64,000 bases of DNA from Strongylocentrotus purpuratus (GCF_000002235.5 NW_022145596.1:1420852-1484851), one strand, 5' to 3'. Shown: positions 21,333-32,735, counted from the first letter of the stretch. The notes: generated by a model not told the origin, from the letters alone. Numbers and translations are program-made.

Positions 21333-21900
21333 AAATAAGATTTTACTAATGATGACCACTTTAAAAACATGTGCACCATTTTCATGCTAGAACTGAAGCA
21401 CGGAAAGCCATTTTAACTTTGCCTTTTTAGTATTACCACCAGGCGCGTACACAGGGGGGGGGGGGGGTTTGGGGGGTTAAACCCCCCCCCCCTTTGGTAA
21501 TTTTTTTTGTGTATACCCCCCCCCCCCTAAATTTCCCTAAACCCCCCCCCCCCCCCCCCCTTTGGATTTTTTTTTTTTTTTTTTTTTTTTTTAATAAACA
21601 AACAAAAAAAACAAAAAATATTTCCATGGCCGACCTCAAAAAGATGACCTTACCCCCCCCCAACGGAGCAAAATGTCAAATTTTCAAATTTCGATACCAA
21701 ATTAAGATTTTACTAATGATGACCACTTTAAAAACATGTGCACCATTTTCATGCTAGAACTGAAGCACGGAAAGCCATTTTAACTTTGCCTTATTAGTAT
21801 TACCACCAGGCGCGTACACAGGGGGGGGGGGGGGGTTTGGGGGGTTAAACCCCCCCCCCTTTGGTAATTTTTTGTGTGTATACCCCCCCCCCTAAATTTC
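21333..21900. repeat. 367-bp tandem duplication containing a hAT-like left end
   Basis: The stretch from TTTTACTAATGATGACCACT (21341) through CAGGCGCGTACACAGG and G/C runs recurs 367 bp downstream (21708 onward). The first copy is complete. The second stops near 21893, after CCCCCCTAAATTTCC. Each copy carries flanking DNA plus the left end of a hAT-like element, and neither has a matching right end. Interior words such as GACCTTACCCCCC and TTTCAAATTTCG recur in the element at 56896-57308, so the fragment is from the same family. Confidence 0.85.
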
Positions 21901-22394
21901 CCGATTTATGTTTCTTAACAATGTGACATATCAAAGCGTACTCTAAATGTATTCAACAAAGATCATACTTCAACCAGTCAGCCTTTATTTCTTAAATTAC
22001 GAAAAACACAAAAACATCGAATCTACAACGTGTTGATAACTGTAAATGTATACTCTCAGTTTCTATATAAGAATGGCCAATGACAACATATACAGTGTAC
22101 ATTACCATGATTATTGATTAACTTTCCCCAGGTAACTTTGCAAATGATTGGGCATAATTTTGTTAGTGATTGCAATTGTTAAAGTATCAGGAAGGAGAAA
22201 TTGATCGTTTGAATTCCTATCCCACATCCAAACTCAAGTTGTGATCAGTTTTTCATTCAACTATCCTCAAGCAGACTAACGCTTGAAACAAATTCTATAA
22301 CATCTCAAAAAATACCACTGAATTGATTTCCATATGATTATAGTCAGGTTATTGACTGGACGCACATCAACATAGTAAATGTTTATATTCCTAT
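21901..22394. other. No feature seen
   Basis: AT-rich unique-looking sequence. Confidence 0.5.
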
Positions 22395-22680
22395 TGAAGG
22401 ATGGGAAACTTCGTTTTTTTCTCCCGAATGTTCGTTATTCCTAAGGTTCATAATCTCGATGAGATCATTACTCCGAAGATTCGTAATTCCGAATATACAA
22501 AAGGTTCATACTCCGAAGGTTCGTCATTTCGAAAACGAAATCATTATCCCCATTTAATTTTGGTAATTAATGAAATGATTTCAGAATTAAGAACCTCCAT
22601 AATAACGCACATTAAAAAAGTAGCGAACCTTCAGTACTACGAATCTTCGGATGAAACTTCGGGAACCGAGAAACAACAGG
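22395..22680. repeat. Degenerate CGAA/TTCG-rich imperfect inverted region
   Basis: Words of the form TTCGTTATTCC, CCGAAGATTCGTAATTCCGAA and CCGAAGGTTCGTCATTTCGAA recur in the left half. The right half has GAACCTTCAGTACTACGAATC and CTTCGGATGAAACTTCGGG in inverted sense. It is likely a decayed MITE or foldback. Edges are uncertain. Confidence 0.45.
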
Positions 22681-22710
22681 TGTAGCATTTTTTCAAAAAA
22701 AATCGAACAG

Positions 22711-22995
22711 TTGAAAGACGTTATATGCGACTATTCTGTTGTGAACATAAAAACAAAGAATCAATATTGTAAGAAACCTAATCTTCACTTTCCAGGAATG
22801 CAAACCTTTTCATTGAACCCCCACTTTCACGTTGGGGTAAGGAAATAGTTTTTCAAGAAACTATACGAAAAATAAGACTCAAGCGGGAAGCGATGGGACA
22901 CCGATCTTACGAGGTGAATACAATTCGAGAAAACAAAGTCATCAAGTGGGTAAGGCAGCGAATCTCATAAGCTTCATTTCACCTTTGATATCCCC
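22711..22995 (+). repeat. Dispersed duplicate A (matches 46077-46361)
   Basis: About 285 bp beginning GAAAGACGTTATATGCGACT and ending near CCTTTGATATCC match 46077-46361 in direct orientation, with roughly a dozen differences by eye. Both copies are followed directly by a CT array. I see no terminal repeats or target duplication. It could be a short interspersed element or one event of segmental copying. Confidence 0.9.
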
Positions 22996-23026
<31 letters not shown>

Positions 23027-23044
23027 CCTCTCTCTCTCTCTCCC

Positions 23045-23087
<43 letters not shown>

Positions 23088-23106
23088 ATACTCTCACTCT
23101 CTTTTT
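22993..23106. repeat. CT and CA microsatellites
   Basis: CT from 22993 to about 23062, then about 28 bp of CA, then CT and T-rich DNA. Confidence 0.95.
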
Positions 23107-23700
23107 TTTCTCTAGATTATCGGGCACACCCCCTTGCCCCTTGGATAACTATGCCACATGCAAGAAATGCATGGTGTGAAACCAGTGTAAGCTTCCTAAT
23201 CACCGCTCCTGCCCAGCTATTCATTAAACACTTAGATTCACCTGTCAGGCCCGTTAGGGATTCCTCATCGAAATATTGATAATATTTTAATCAAGGGCAA
23301 TTGAAGGCTGTCTGTACACATGTCAAGTCAATACATCCTCTCACTTCATCATATCCATTTCCCTCCTCCACTCTTTCCCGCCATTTATTGATTGTAATGA
23401 ACTCTCATGAAGCCTCGACCTGTGACGGTGTCGTCTGCTGGTCATCGCTGACGGGTAAAATGCATTCTACCCGTTTACTACGCCAACTCTTCGCGTCTGA
23501 CCGGGTTTTACGGAAATGCGAATCGATGCGATTAAGTTTGAAGTGGGGTTGATGTGAAATGTAGTGGTGAAAATCAGTGGGAGAAGGCGATAAACTGTGG
23601 ATTGAATGTGTTATCATTCGGTTACATGGTCCAACGGAATGTTGACTGGAGCACCTGTTTAAGTCAACGACCTTTTATTTCTCGGGAGACATTTTGCTTG
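23107..23700. other. No feature seen
   Basis: Short open frames on both strands have no family resemblance. Confidence 0.5.
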
Positions 23701-23705
23701 GGTTT

Positions 23706-23968
23706 ATTTCTTTTCCTTCTTCTTCTTTTTCTTTTTCTTCTTCTTCTTTTTCTTCTTCTCCTCCTCCTTCTTTTTCGTCTCCTTCTTCTTCTTCTCCTTC
23801 TCCTTCTTCTTCTTCTTCTTCTTCTTCTTCTTCTCCTTCTTTTTCTTCTTCTTCTTCTTCTCCTTCTTTTCCTATTTTTTGTCTTCTCCTTCTTCTTCTT
23901 CTTCTTCTTCTTCTTCTTCTTCTTCTTCTTCTTCTTCTTCTTTTTCTTCTTTTTCTCCTTCTCCCTCG
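23706..23968. repeat. TTC-rich polypyrimidine tract (about 260 bp)
   Basis: The plus strand is almost entirely T and C, mainly TTC and CTC triplets, with a pure TTC stretch at about 23889-23942. It reads as poly-leucine, poly-serine or poly-phenylalanine depending on frame, which is low-complexity translation. Such GAA/TTC mirror tracts can form triplex DNA. Confidence 0.97.
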
Positions 23969-24111
23969 TTGTTGTTGTTTTGTTTCTTCACGTGTAGTCT
24001 ACAAGTAAGTTCATTTTGCGACAAAAAAAGAATATCAGAAATTGGGCGTCTACGTCTTAAAATCTTAACAAATTCCTTTCCATTTTTAGGTATGATGCAT
24101 TTCTGCTTTAA

Positions 24112-24718
24112 GCCCCAGTCCCATATAAAGCCGGACCAGCACGGACGAGCACGGACCACTCCGGACCATCCCGGACCATGGTCTGGGGGTGATCCGGGAT
24201 GGTCCGGGATGTTTTGTTCAAAAAAGTGTGATGCTTTTAAGCTACAGTCCCATATACGTCCCGGACCGTCCCGGATCATCCCGGACCCCATCCGGGGTGA
24301 TCCGGGATTCGGTCCGTGTTGACACCGTGTTGGCACCGGGGTGGTCCTGGATGGTCCTGGGCGGTCAATAACTCACTCCCGGACTGCCACGGATCAACAC
24401 GGACCGCCCCGGCGCCACTACGGATGACCCCGGACCCAGCACGGTGGCTACACGGATCACCCCGGATCAAACTATTGTCCCGGACCGTCCCGGACCACCC
24501 CGGCAGTTTTTGACCGTCAAAAACATCCGGGGTCGACTCCCGGACCGCCCAGGACCATCCAGGACCATCCAGGACCATCCAGGACCATCCAGGACCATCC
24601 AGGACCATCCAGGACCACCCCGGTGCCAACACGGTGTCAACACGGACCGAATCCCGGATCACCCCGGATGGGGTCCGGGATGGTCCGGGACGGTCCGGGA
24701 CGTATATGGGACTGTAGC
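24112..24718. mobile_element. GC-rich foldback of CCGGACC-type words, possible nested copies
   Basis: The core (24241-24718) is an inverted repeat. The left arm runs from GCTACAGTCCCATATACGTC through CCCGGACCGTCCCGGATCAT to CCTGGATGGTCCTGGGCGGTC. The right arm is its complement, ending CGTATATGGGACTGTAGC. Arms are about 125 bp, but the right arm holds extra AGGACCATCC units, seven in tandem. TTAA precedes the left end (24237-24240) and TTTA follows the right. A second left end with GCCCCAGTCCCATATA lies at 24112 after another TTAA, suggesting a nested insertion or an extended outer element. It carries no coding content. Confidence 0.8.
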
Positions 24719-24722
24719 TTTA

Positions 24723-27700
24723 GATGCGTTATATTTGATTTTTTTCTGCAGAATGAACGCTCGTAAAACTAGCCTATTGGGTCAACATTAAAAACGGGGT
24801 AAGGGGGTGAGAACATAATTTAATGCGAATTTAAACATTAAAGCGTTGAGTTGAATAAGTTGTTGAATCCGCCATTTAGCTTGTTTAGGGAGTGGTGCCC
24901 TTCGTCAATCTTTTTCAGTTGTTGTTTCAAAACTCTAGATGCTTAATAGAATAGGAAAATCTGATATGGTGCGCGCTTCAAGCATGTTATAGAAGATCAC
25001 TTCCTAATTGATAAGGATATCATGTGACCATTGACAAGGCACTGACCGAGAGTGACTCAATAACAATTGATACCGCCGCATTAGGCCAATCTTGATGCAT
25101 TTGAAGTATATTCATAGCTCACAGCAATTTGCTGGTCCGCTTGTTTACGAACTGAAGTAGAAACAATAACAATTGTCTTAGTTCATTGCAATAATGCAAG
25201 GGGTTTCCCTTTCTCTCTTGTATCTCTCCCTCACAGTCAGTATTGATCTGCTCAACCGTATTACCTGCTCAGGGGATGGTTCCTTCCTCTTCTTTTTCCT
25301 CGTTTTATTGATAGACTTATCCTCAGGCGAATTTGTGTGTCTAAAGCTTGTACACATGACGCTTTGACGAAGACAAATACATTCCACCTGGGGTTGTGAT
25401 AATCTATTTGAATCATCTGAAATAGAAGACATGGGTCCTTAATCCCAGGTTCGGTGTTTTCCCTTTCTTGATTACCTGTGTTATTTGCGGCGATCATGTT
25501 TCGTCGCAAATCCAGTTTTTCTTGATTTAATCAATCATCCTTGCACTGTGTTTACATCTACTATCACTAAACGTCCATACCTGGTTAGATTATCATGCTC
25601 TACCCCCCCCCCCCCTCCATACCCTGACCCTCGCGCCATCTCAGCATGTTTGAAGACGTTACATTTTTGTGCAAAGGAATCTCACCCAGCTCTCCTTCCC
25701 GACCAGGGGCTTTAATCAGGTTTTGGGTTTGATCGATCGTTTGTCTTTGGCCTTCCAGTTCTTTAGGGCAAGGTTATATAAACCAAGAACAAACGTTCTA
25801 AGGATTCCTGGAATTAACTAGAACACGAAATGTTTCGAATTGATTGGTGAAACTACCACGATTTAGATTTTGTTGAGGGCACAAACGGAAGAACGACCCG
25901 GCCGCATTTGAGATTCTTGTAGTTGTGGGCAACCTGCGTGGGAATCATCTGAGCTGCCTTTGAGCCATGTTTTTTTTCACCTATCTCCTGGTGACCCTGG
26001 CATGGCATGATGATGTTATGTTAGCATCGCTAGGATGTGCTTCGAGTATGCAACATACCGCGCTCAAACTCGAAGGATCATCGCAAATGGCAACAGTAAC
26101 TGTGAAAAAGACCAATGAGTCTCTCTCTATTCCCGATCTATAATCGCGATATAATTAGGTATAGCACACCAAAAATAATTCCAAAAACACATGCTATTTG
26201 ATAATTGCAAATGATCAAGCTTTATGAAAGCTTCAAAAAACAAAAAACAGAATTGAAATCGGTCAATGCGTTGTGATTTAAAACTATTTTTTTGATATCG
26301 CAAAATTACCGAAAAACCTGCCAGAAATGGTCAAATTGGCAAAAATGGCAAAATTCGACAAAGTTGACAACTCAATTCAGCACTTTCTTGGACACAAATA
26401 ATAAATTAAATTATCAGACACTAAAATATCATCTTTGTGGTAAAAAATACAAAAAAATCTATTACCGTTTTGAAAACAGAAGCAAACAAAATAAGTCATT
26501 TTTGCCATTTTTGCGAATCTGCAGATATGAAAAAGTTGTGAAAATAACTAAGTCTGTCTAATTAATATGCGCATATGTAATCAAATCAAAACCGAACATG
26601 ATACATCTATGAAACCTATGTATATCTGGTATGGAAATATATTTTTTTTTGAAGAAAAAAAAATTATGAATATTCATCAAATATGCAAATTAGGTCATTT
26701 CAGCTAATTATGTATATAGGAAAGTCAAACTGTTCATTTTGTTGGCATTTTTTAAAATCATATATTTAAAGATCATATTTAACATTAAATTCCTAATATT
26801 TTTGCAATGCCAATAAAATATGGCGATGGAAATTACTTGGATCACCGTTACAGCTATTTCCTCATATGTTTCACAAATTATTCAGAAAAGCCGAACAAAT
26901 GATAAGAATTCGCAGACTTACAGCTACTTCACAGTATAGTTTCTTTTAAAAAAATGTCAGATTTGAGGATTTCTGATGATTTTCCGAGAAACCATTCAAT
27001 TTAACAGGCCATAACATTCCACAGGGACTGAATTTCAACAACAACAAAAAATTGGTGACCCAGTATAATTGTGGCTCCCTTGAGTGTAAATAAAAAATTG
27101 ATTCAATGAGGGAAACATATGAGGATATTGCATTTTTGTAGGAGAGTTTTATACATTGAAGTGCATTTTCACCACGCAGAATAACGGTCAATAGGCAATC
27201 AGCGGGCCATGTCACACATGGCTGAAAAGACAATATTCTAATTAATAATTTAACATATTTTCCACATGCCTATAACAATGAAACTACACAAAATTGTAGT
27301 TAAAGGTATGCTTGAAAGATATGTGAAATAAAAAATTTAAAATATTGTTCAGTTTTTTAAAAATAAATTTACGAAAATTGCTATTTCTACCAACTGACTG
27401 CTGTTGTGTGTGTATAATTTACGGTATGTGCACGGGGCAGACTGTGTGCACAGGCAGTGTGATCACCCTAATATAATGCTTGTGCGAATACTTTACGGCT
27501 GGTTCTTCGTCCTATAAAGAAACGCAAAATAATTAGTCGAATTCGACAATTAATTACAATCAAAATTGTTAAAAGGGATAGAGAAGGCTGGAGTAATAAG
27601 TATATTTTATTCAATCTTAGATAATGTTTTATCTTGTCTGTGAACGTGTGTATGTCAAATGGAACTTAAATTATTAAGGTGAAAAATGGGAGACGAAAAC

Positions 27701-27998
27701 ATTAATTCTGCGTGAACAAGTTTTTCCAAACATATTTAATCACACGACAAGGCTTCAAAAATTCAGAAATTGGAGTTTCCCCACAAGGTTGAACTAAAGA
27801 GTATCTCTTTGGCTCAACCGACATACTTCCTATTCTAATTAGACCTCGAAAAATGCTGATTGACAAAAAACTTGTTGTGGTTTTGGAAATTACGCGGCAC
27901 ATTGTGACAACCATCTCATCCCGCCCGTCTTTCTCCCTTCTCACCCACTTCATTTGTATAAATCACTAGAATTGTCCAATTTCAGACTCTTCCCGCTG
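24723..27998. other. No gene seen; C run and very AT-rich stretch
   Basis: A C run lies at 25603-25615. From about 26150 to 27400 the sequence is strongly AT-rich, with short inverted words such as CCTCATATGTTTC near 26860 and its complement near 27112. Open frames here have no recognisable family. Confidence 0.5.
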
Positions 27999-28017
27999 CC
28001 CCCCCCCCCCCCCCCCC
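27999..28017. repeat. C homopolymer run
   Basis: Nineteen consecutive C bases. Confidence 0.95.
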
Positions 28018-28803
28018 GACCTCTTCTTCCAAATTTTCACTGACAAAGATCAATCTTGACGTAAGCAACCACGTTTGTACTTTCTTTCTCCCATCTGTCA
28101 TAATAATCACAATAACAATTTGGGTTTCAAAATTAGGGAAATGGGTTCTATATTCAGCCGCTCTGAAACAACTGCTATAACTTGCACTCTCTTGCACGCC
28201 ATCATTAAAGCAATTAAAGAGGATACGTAATATGCAAATCACCAAAAACAAATTCTATTAAAATGCATTAGTCTCATATATTTTAGAGACGCAGTATCTA
28301 TCAAAGCACTTTTAGCCAGGGAAAGCGTGAGAACGAATTTCTTTCAAAGCAGGACTATATTCTCAATGGCTTTGACTTAGCTATTAGTCGGGAGATCACG
28401 TCCAGTGCCACTCGAAAATATTTTACGTCCCCCCATTTTCACCGAAAGGCAAATTTAACTTGGACCTGTTTGCCCGATTAGGCTACCGAAAGGAGTTGGC
28501 AAATTTGCCCCGATAAGATCCTTCTCCCGTCTTGACAATGCTTGGTCGGTAATTTCTCAACACTCTTTTGAAATGTCTTAATCTCTTAACTTGGTGCTAG
28601 CTATGGTTTGTATTTGTGTCGAGGACCTATTTCTCTCGATTTCAACTTTTCTCAATTACAGCTAGTTTTGGGAGGAGATTTCGAAATATTGGTATGCCTA
28701 TTATAATAAATCCTTTGTTTAAAAAACAGCACTTTACTTGAATACTTCAAAAAAGAGGGTTCTATGCGTTTACATAATTTGGATATGGGCATGTCGTCCT
28801 GTA
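28018..28803. other. No feature seen
   Basis: Unique-looking sequence, with no repeat or gene recognised. Confidence 0.5.
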
Positions 28804-28808
28804 TGGGA

Positions 28809-28835
28809 AAGAGAGAGAAAGGGATAGAGAGAGAA

Positions 28836-28868
<33 letters not shown>

Positions 28869-28969
28869 AAGAGAGAAAGAGAGAGAGAGAAAGAGAGAGA
28901 GTCGGGAGAGAGAAAAAGAGAGAGGGATAGAGAGAGAACAAGAGAGAGAAAGAGAGAGAAAAAGAGAAG

Positions 28970-29000
<31 letters not shown>

Positions 29001-29035
29001 CGAATGGGAGGGGGAGGGAGAGATTGAGGAGGAGT
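28809..29035. repeat. GA-rich polypurine tract
   Basis: About 225 bp of nearly pure purine on the plus strand (GAGAGA and GAAAGA units, ending GGGAGGGGGAGGGAGAG). Arg-Glu frames on the plus strand and Ser-Leu frames on the minus strand are repeat translation. Confidence 0.97.
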
Positions 29036-29689
29036 GGTAAGATTTCCCGATGAATGAAATTCCAAATCGAGACTCTTGGGGACGCATTCGATCAATAATT
29101 TTCTGAATGTGACTCCCTGGAGGATCTCTAGAGGGCGATATTTTCTAGAAATGCTTTCTCCATATATACATTTTGTTGCGCATTGAATGTTATGGAAAGC
29201 AGTCAGAAATATGATATTCACCATATGATTGGGAGGAGAGAGAAACTGTGATTTGTTTTTCTTTGGAAGAACATTACTTAACCGGTTTCGAAGGTGGATT
29301 TAGATATGACATGGAATACACATGGAATAATCCCTGTAGCAACTTTCTTGACAGTCAATATATCAGAGGGAGTATTGGTAAAGGTCAGTCATTGACGATC
29401 TCCAATTAGACCATGACTGGATCGATGTCATCAGGGGATCTTAAGTACGCCTCTTACCGATTACAGGATTGCTATACATTATCAGCGTTGACAGGTCCAA
29501 AATAGGTGATCAAACATTCAATGTATTATTGCAAATGTTTTACTTGGAACAACGTGTTATACGTGGTTCTAATTAATCTAATCATGATCATAAAATGCAT
29601 GTTAGGAATCCTATCTAAAATGTTCACTTGGTCAAGAGAGCAGTTAATTTCTTTTAATTTTCTAGTTGGCTAAGGGTCTGAATAAAATT
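29036..29689. other. No feature seen
   Basis: No gene or repeat recognised. Confidence 0.5.
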
Positions 29690-29809
29690 CCTGAGAATGT
29701 TAAGAAACATTTTCAACGTTCTTTCAAGGGAAATATACGCATTCTCATAAAAGGAATTACCCCCATTTTCACATACATAATCGCTTATAATCGCATAAAC
29801 ACTTATTAG

Positions 29810-30305
29810 AAAACAAAAGGAGCACGTGTCAAAGTAAAAAACGGCAGTTATCAGAGGTGAAAATAGGGCACATCTCGCTAATGTTAAAATGCACTTGCGA
29901 GAATCTAAAAGAGGCATTTGTCGAAGAAAAGAGGCACCTTTCAGATTATAATAGGGGTGGCATTTATGAAGAGGGAAAGGACTGCTATAAAAAAAAAAGG
30001 AAAAGGTGCACTTATCAGAAGGGAAAAGGACAATTATTAGAAAGGAAAAGGGGCACCTATGAGAATATAAAAGGGGCATTTAATAAGTCAAGGGATCATT
30101 TGTTGAAAGAAAAGGAGCACTTATCAGATTTTGATAGGGGGCATTTATCAGAGGTAAAGGGGCATTTAGCATAGGTGGTAAGGGGCACTTACAAGAATGG
30201 GTAACGGCTGCCTATTTGAAAGAAAAAGGGGCACTTATCTGAAGGATAAAGGGTAGCTTTGGGTAACTCGGAAAAAATGGGGGAAATGTGCCCCCCCCCC
30301 CCCCC
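29810..30305 (+). repeat. Degenerate minisatellite of GGGGCACTTATCAGA-like units
   Basis: Words close to AAAAGGGGCACTTATCAGAA recur at irregular spacing of roughly 20-35 bp: GGTGCACTTATCAGAAGGGA, GGGGCACCTATGAGAATA, GGAGCACTTATCAGATTT, GGGGCACTTATCTGAAGG and others. The array ends in a 15-base C run. Two overlapping open frames, one on each strand, run through it, as expected from low stop density, and I do not call either a gene. Confidence 0.75.
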
Positions 30306-30629
30306 GGAGCGTCGCCTCTGCTTTGATAAGCAGTCTTGCTGATACTACAGCTGTACAGTATTCATCCCGAACGGTTACCATAACATTGATTTTTGGTTAG
30401 CTAAGCTGTAACTCTATAAGGTGTGTACTGTGTGATTTTAATCAACTTGTCAGGATACATGTTTGGCATGTTTGCTTTTTGTCTGCTATGATGTTTACTT
30501 GGAATGTCGCTAAAATCATGTCAAATATTGAATCTAGATCTAGTTTCTTATAGCAAGGATCTACAGATGGACTGGAACCACGGTAGCATGGGTCCTTAGT
30601 CCGCTGCACATTCCAAACCTTACTTTGTT
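30306..30629. other. No feature seen
   Basis: Short unique-looking stretch between the minisatellite and the TTAA MITE. Confidence 0.5.
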
Positions 30630-30633
30630 TTAA

Positions 30634-30895
30634 AGGTAAAGACCAGTTCTGGTCATGCGATTGCTTTGTGAAATCGATCAGAAAATGTTGATCATGTAGC
30701 ATATAAGTATTGGTGTGTACTGCAAGGTTCTGGAATCATCAAATGATTCCAGGTCCGGATGGATATAATAATTTACCAAATATATTAATTAGTAGGCGGT
30801 TTCCCGGCGAGATTTGTATCATCACGTATTAGTCAAAACATATTCTTTCACTTCATTTTTTGAGAGGGGGGCGTTTCCAAAACTGGTCTTTACCT
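30634..30895. mobile_element. TTAA-flanked MITE with AGGTAAAGACCAGTT ends
   Basis: The 262-bp element has perfect 15-bp terminal inverted repeats: AGGTAAAGACCAGTT at the left and AACTGGTCTTTACCT at the right. It is flanked by TTAA on both sides (30630-30633 and 30896-30899). TTAA duplication with an AGG-type end points to a Kolobok-like element; piggyBac ends usually start CCC. There is no coding sequence. It is unrelated in sequence to the other TTAA family in the window. Confidence 0.85.
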
Positions 30896-30899
30896 TTAA

Positions 30900-32556
30900 T
30901 GTTATTGACATGTACCTCCCTCATGTTCAGTCTGGATAAAGATTGATTACATACTTATACAGTAAGGGGAGTTGGGAGAACACGAAAAGTAATATTGAGC
31001 CAAAGGCATCATGAACTTCACTAAGGTATAACATTGTACTACTTCTATGTACGCTTGTTGAAAGCTTCACAGAAGTGCGTTGTCATTTTGATTTTTACTT
31101 TCATTTCATACTTACATTTCTGAATGGGATAGTGGTGGGTCCAAGGGTTACCTGTCCCCTGCCAAGTCTGTTTACATGCCTCCTACCCACTATGTCTCCC
31201 TTCCCTGCAAAACTTGAAATCCATTTTTTTTTCTAGTAAAATATTTTGTACCCATTTAGTGCTTCCTCCCTCGGCATGCCAATGATATGCAAAACGAATG
31301 TCAATATTTTTGCTACGACAAAATATAAACATACATCAGAGGATAAAACTCCATGATAAGTTTTTGTACCCTTCGACCCTTCCTCTTTCAAAGTAACTTT
31401 CAGAACATTTTCCAATATTTTATAAGCACTCGCAATTCCAAACGAGCTGAAAATATATGCTAAAAAGTTACATGTAGAACAAATGGCGATATCTCTAGAA
31501 TTGTGAAAGGTTATTTCGTTTGACTTGAAAGCTAAATATGTTTGAAATAAGAGTACAATAGTGGGGCTTGACATATCGAAAAGGGAAATTTGCTACATTG
31601 GTCTTCACTATTATGACGAAGTATATAAGAAATGGACTCTGCAAAAATCATCCCCCTCCTAAAAAGCTGGCTACACCCATGTAACTATAAAAACAAACCG
31701 CACAACGAAATATATCTTTGACCATGACATTTGTTTGATAATCTTCAACTAATCCTCGGTGAGTAATGATATCCATTATTACCACCATGTGTAGTGTATA
31801 TGATGACCTTTGACCTTCTCTCATGAACAGATGTTTATCAGCATACAATCAAATACCATCGGTGATGAATACTGAAATTGAAATAGACTGTTTAGAAAAA
31901 GACTACTGTAGTCTAAATATTTTGTTTAACATTGAACTCATAAACATAAGCATAGTTACTTTAGAAGAAGATAATGGTCGAACATTTGGCCTTAGGCTTC
32001 TTCACTCAAGTTGCCATTTATACCGCTGTCACCGACCCGCCAAACCGACTTCAAATGATAAATGATTTCTAAAAGGATAGGCTCCTACCTATTTGATTGA
32101 ACTGCTTATCCAATATCATAGAGGTACCAGCGACACCTATAATAAATATTATATGATATGATAAACATCTTTTTTTCGTTAAAGCCATTAGTTCTATCAA
32201 TTCTCTTTATTGAGTTCGTGTCACGATGGGATATTTGTCCGACCATCAAAGGTTCTTCTTTCCGGTTGATCACTTAGTGGACAGGTTTGAGGCTTAGACA
32301 TCGTTTTTATAATTTGGTTTTAAGGAAGTAAGACGATTTGAATGTACGTCATGGCGGAGACCATTATAATAACTCCTTATTTCTTATTCAAGCGTAAGTA
32401 CCTGTGATGTAGGTTGCTGTCAATGACCTAGCAAAGAGTGGAGTATGATTGAAGAGATTCTAACACACCTATTTATTTCCGATCTGAACAAAAACTAACA
32501 AAGATTGGTTAAAATGCGCTGTAAATTAAACACAGGGGTAATTTCTCGGTATGATA
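30900..32556. other. No gene seen
   Basis: A 113-codon minus-strand open frame (31233-31574) has no recognisable domain or context and may be chance. Confidence 0.45.
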
Positions 32557-32558
32557 TA

Positions 32559-32735
32559 CAGGGTGTCCCAAAAGGGTACATTTGCAAAGGTGTAACAATC
32601 CTATTCGAATATCTTTGTCAGAGCTATTAATTCGTCGCTGTTTTCACGAAGTGACGGTAATGAAAAAAAATTGCATTCACTTTGCGTGACGATTTTCCTC
32701 ACTACCGTCACTTCGTGAAAATAGGGACGAATTTA
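32559..32735. mobile_element. mariner-like end plus internal palindrome
   Basis: After a TA (32557-32558) the sequence CAGGGTGTCCCAAAAG matches a common Tc1/mariner-type terminus. About 55 bp in, a hairpin follows. TTTTCACGAAGTGACGGTA (32641-32659) is perfectly complementary to TACCGTCACTTCGTGAAAA (near 32703-32721), and flanking bases pair imperfectly. I did not find the matching right terminus (TTTTGGGACACCCTG), so the element is truncated or its other end has decayed. Confidence 0.5.

Noticed and set aside
23993..24008. Possible splice-like or regulatory motifs near tracts such as TTTCTTCACGTGTAG
   Set aside because: A CACGTG E-box and polypyrimidine stretch by themselves are expected by chance and there is no exon to attach them to.
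23554..24662. Frames of 104-154 codons on both strands
   Set aside because: Poly-Leu/Ser/Glu from the TTC tract, and Pro-Asp-His-Pro-Gly or Gly-Trp-Ser repeats from the CCGGACC foldback; no domain.
28652..29224. 190-codon minus-strand frame
   Set aside because: Its middle is Ser-Leu translation of the GA tract; the ends have no family resemblance.
31233..31574. 113-codon minus-strand frame not in simple repeat
   Set aside because: No recognisable motif, no neighbouring exon-like frame and no known family; too weak to call as a gene.
31640..31690. CCCCCTCCTAAAAAGCTGGC and TACACCCATG as a hAT right end
   Set aside because: No matching left end or 8-bp duplication could be found nearby.
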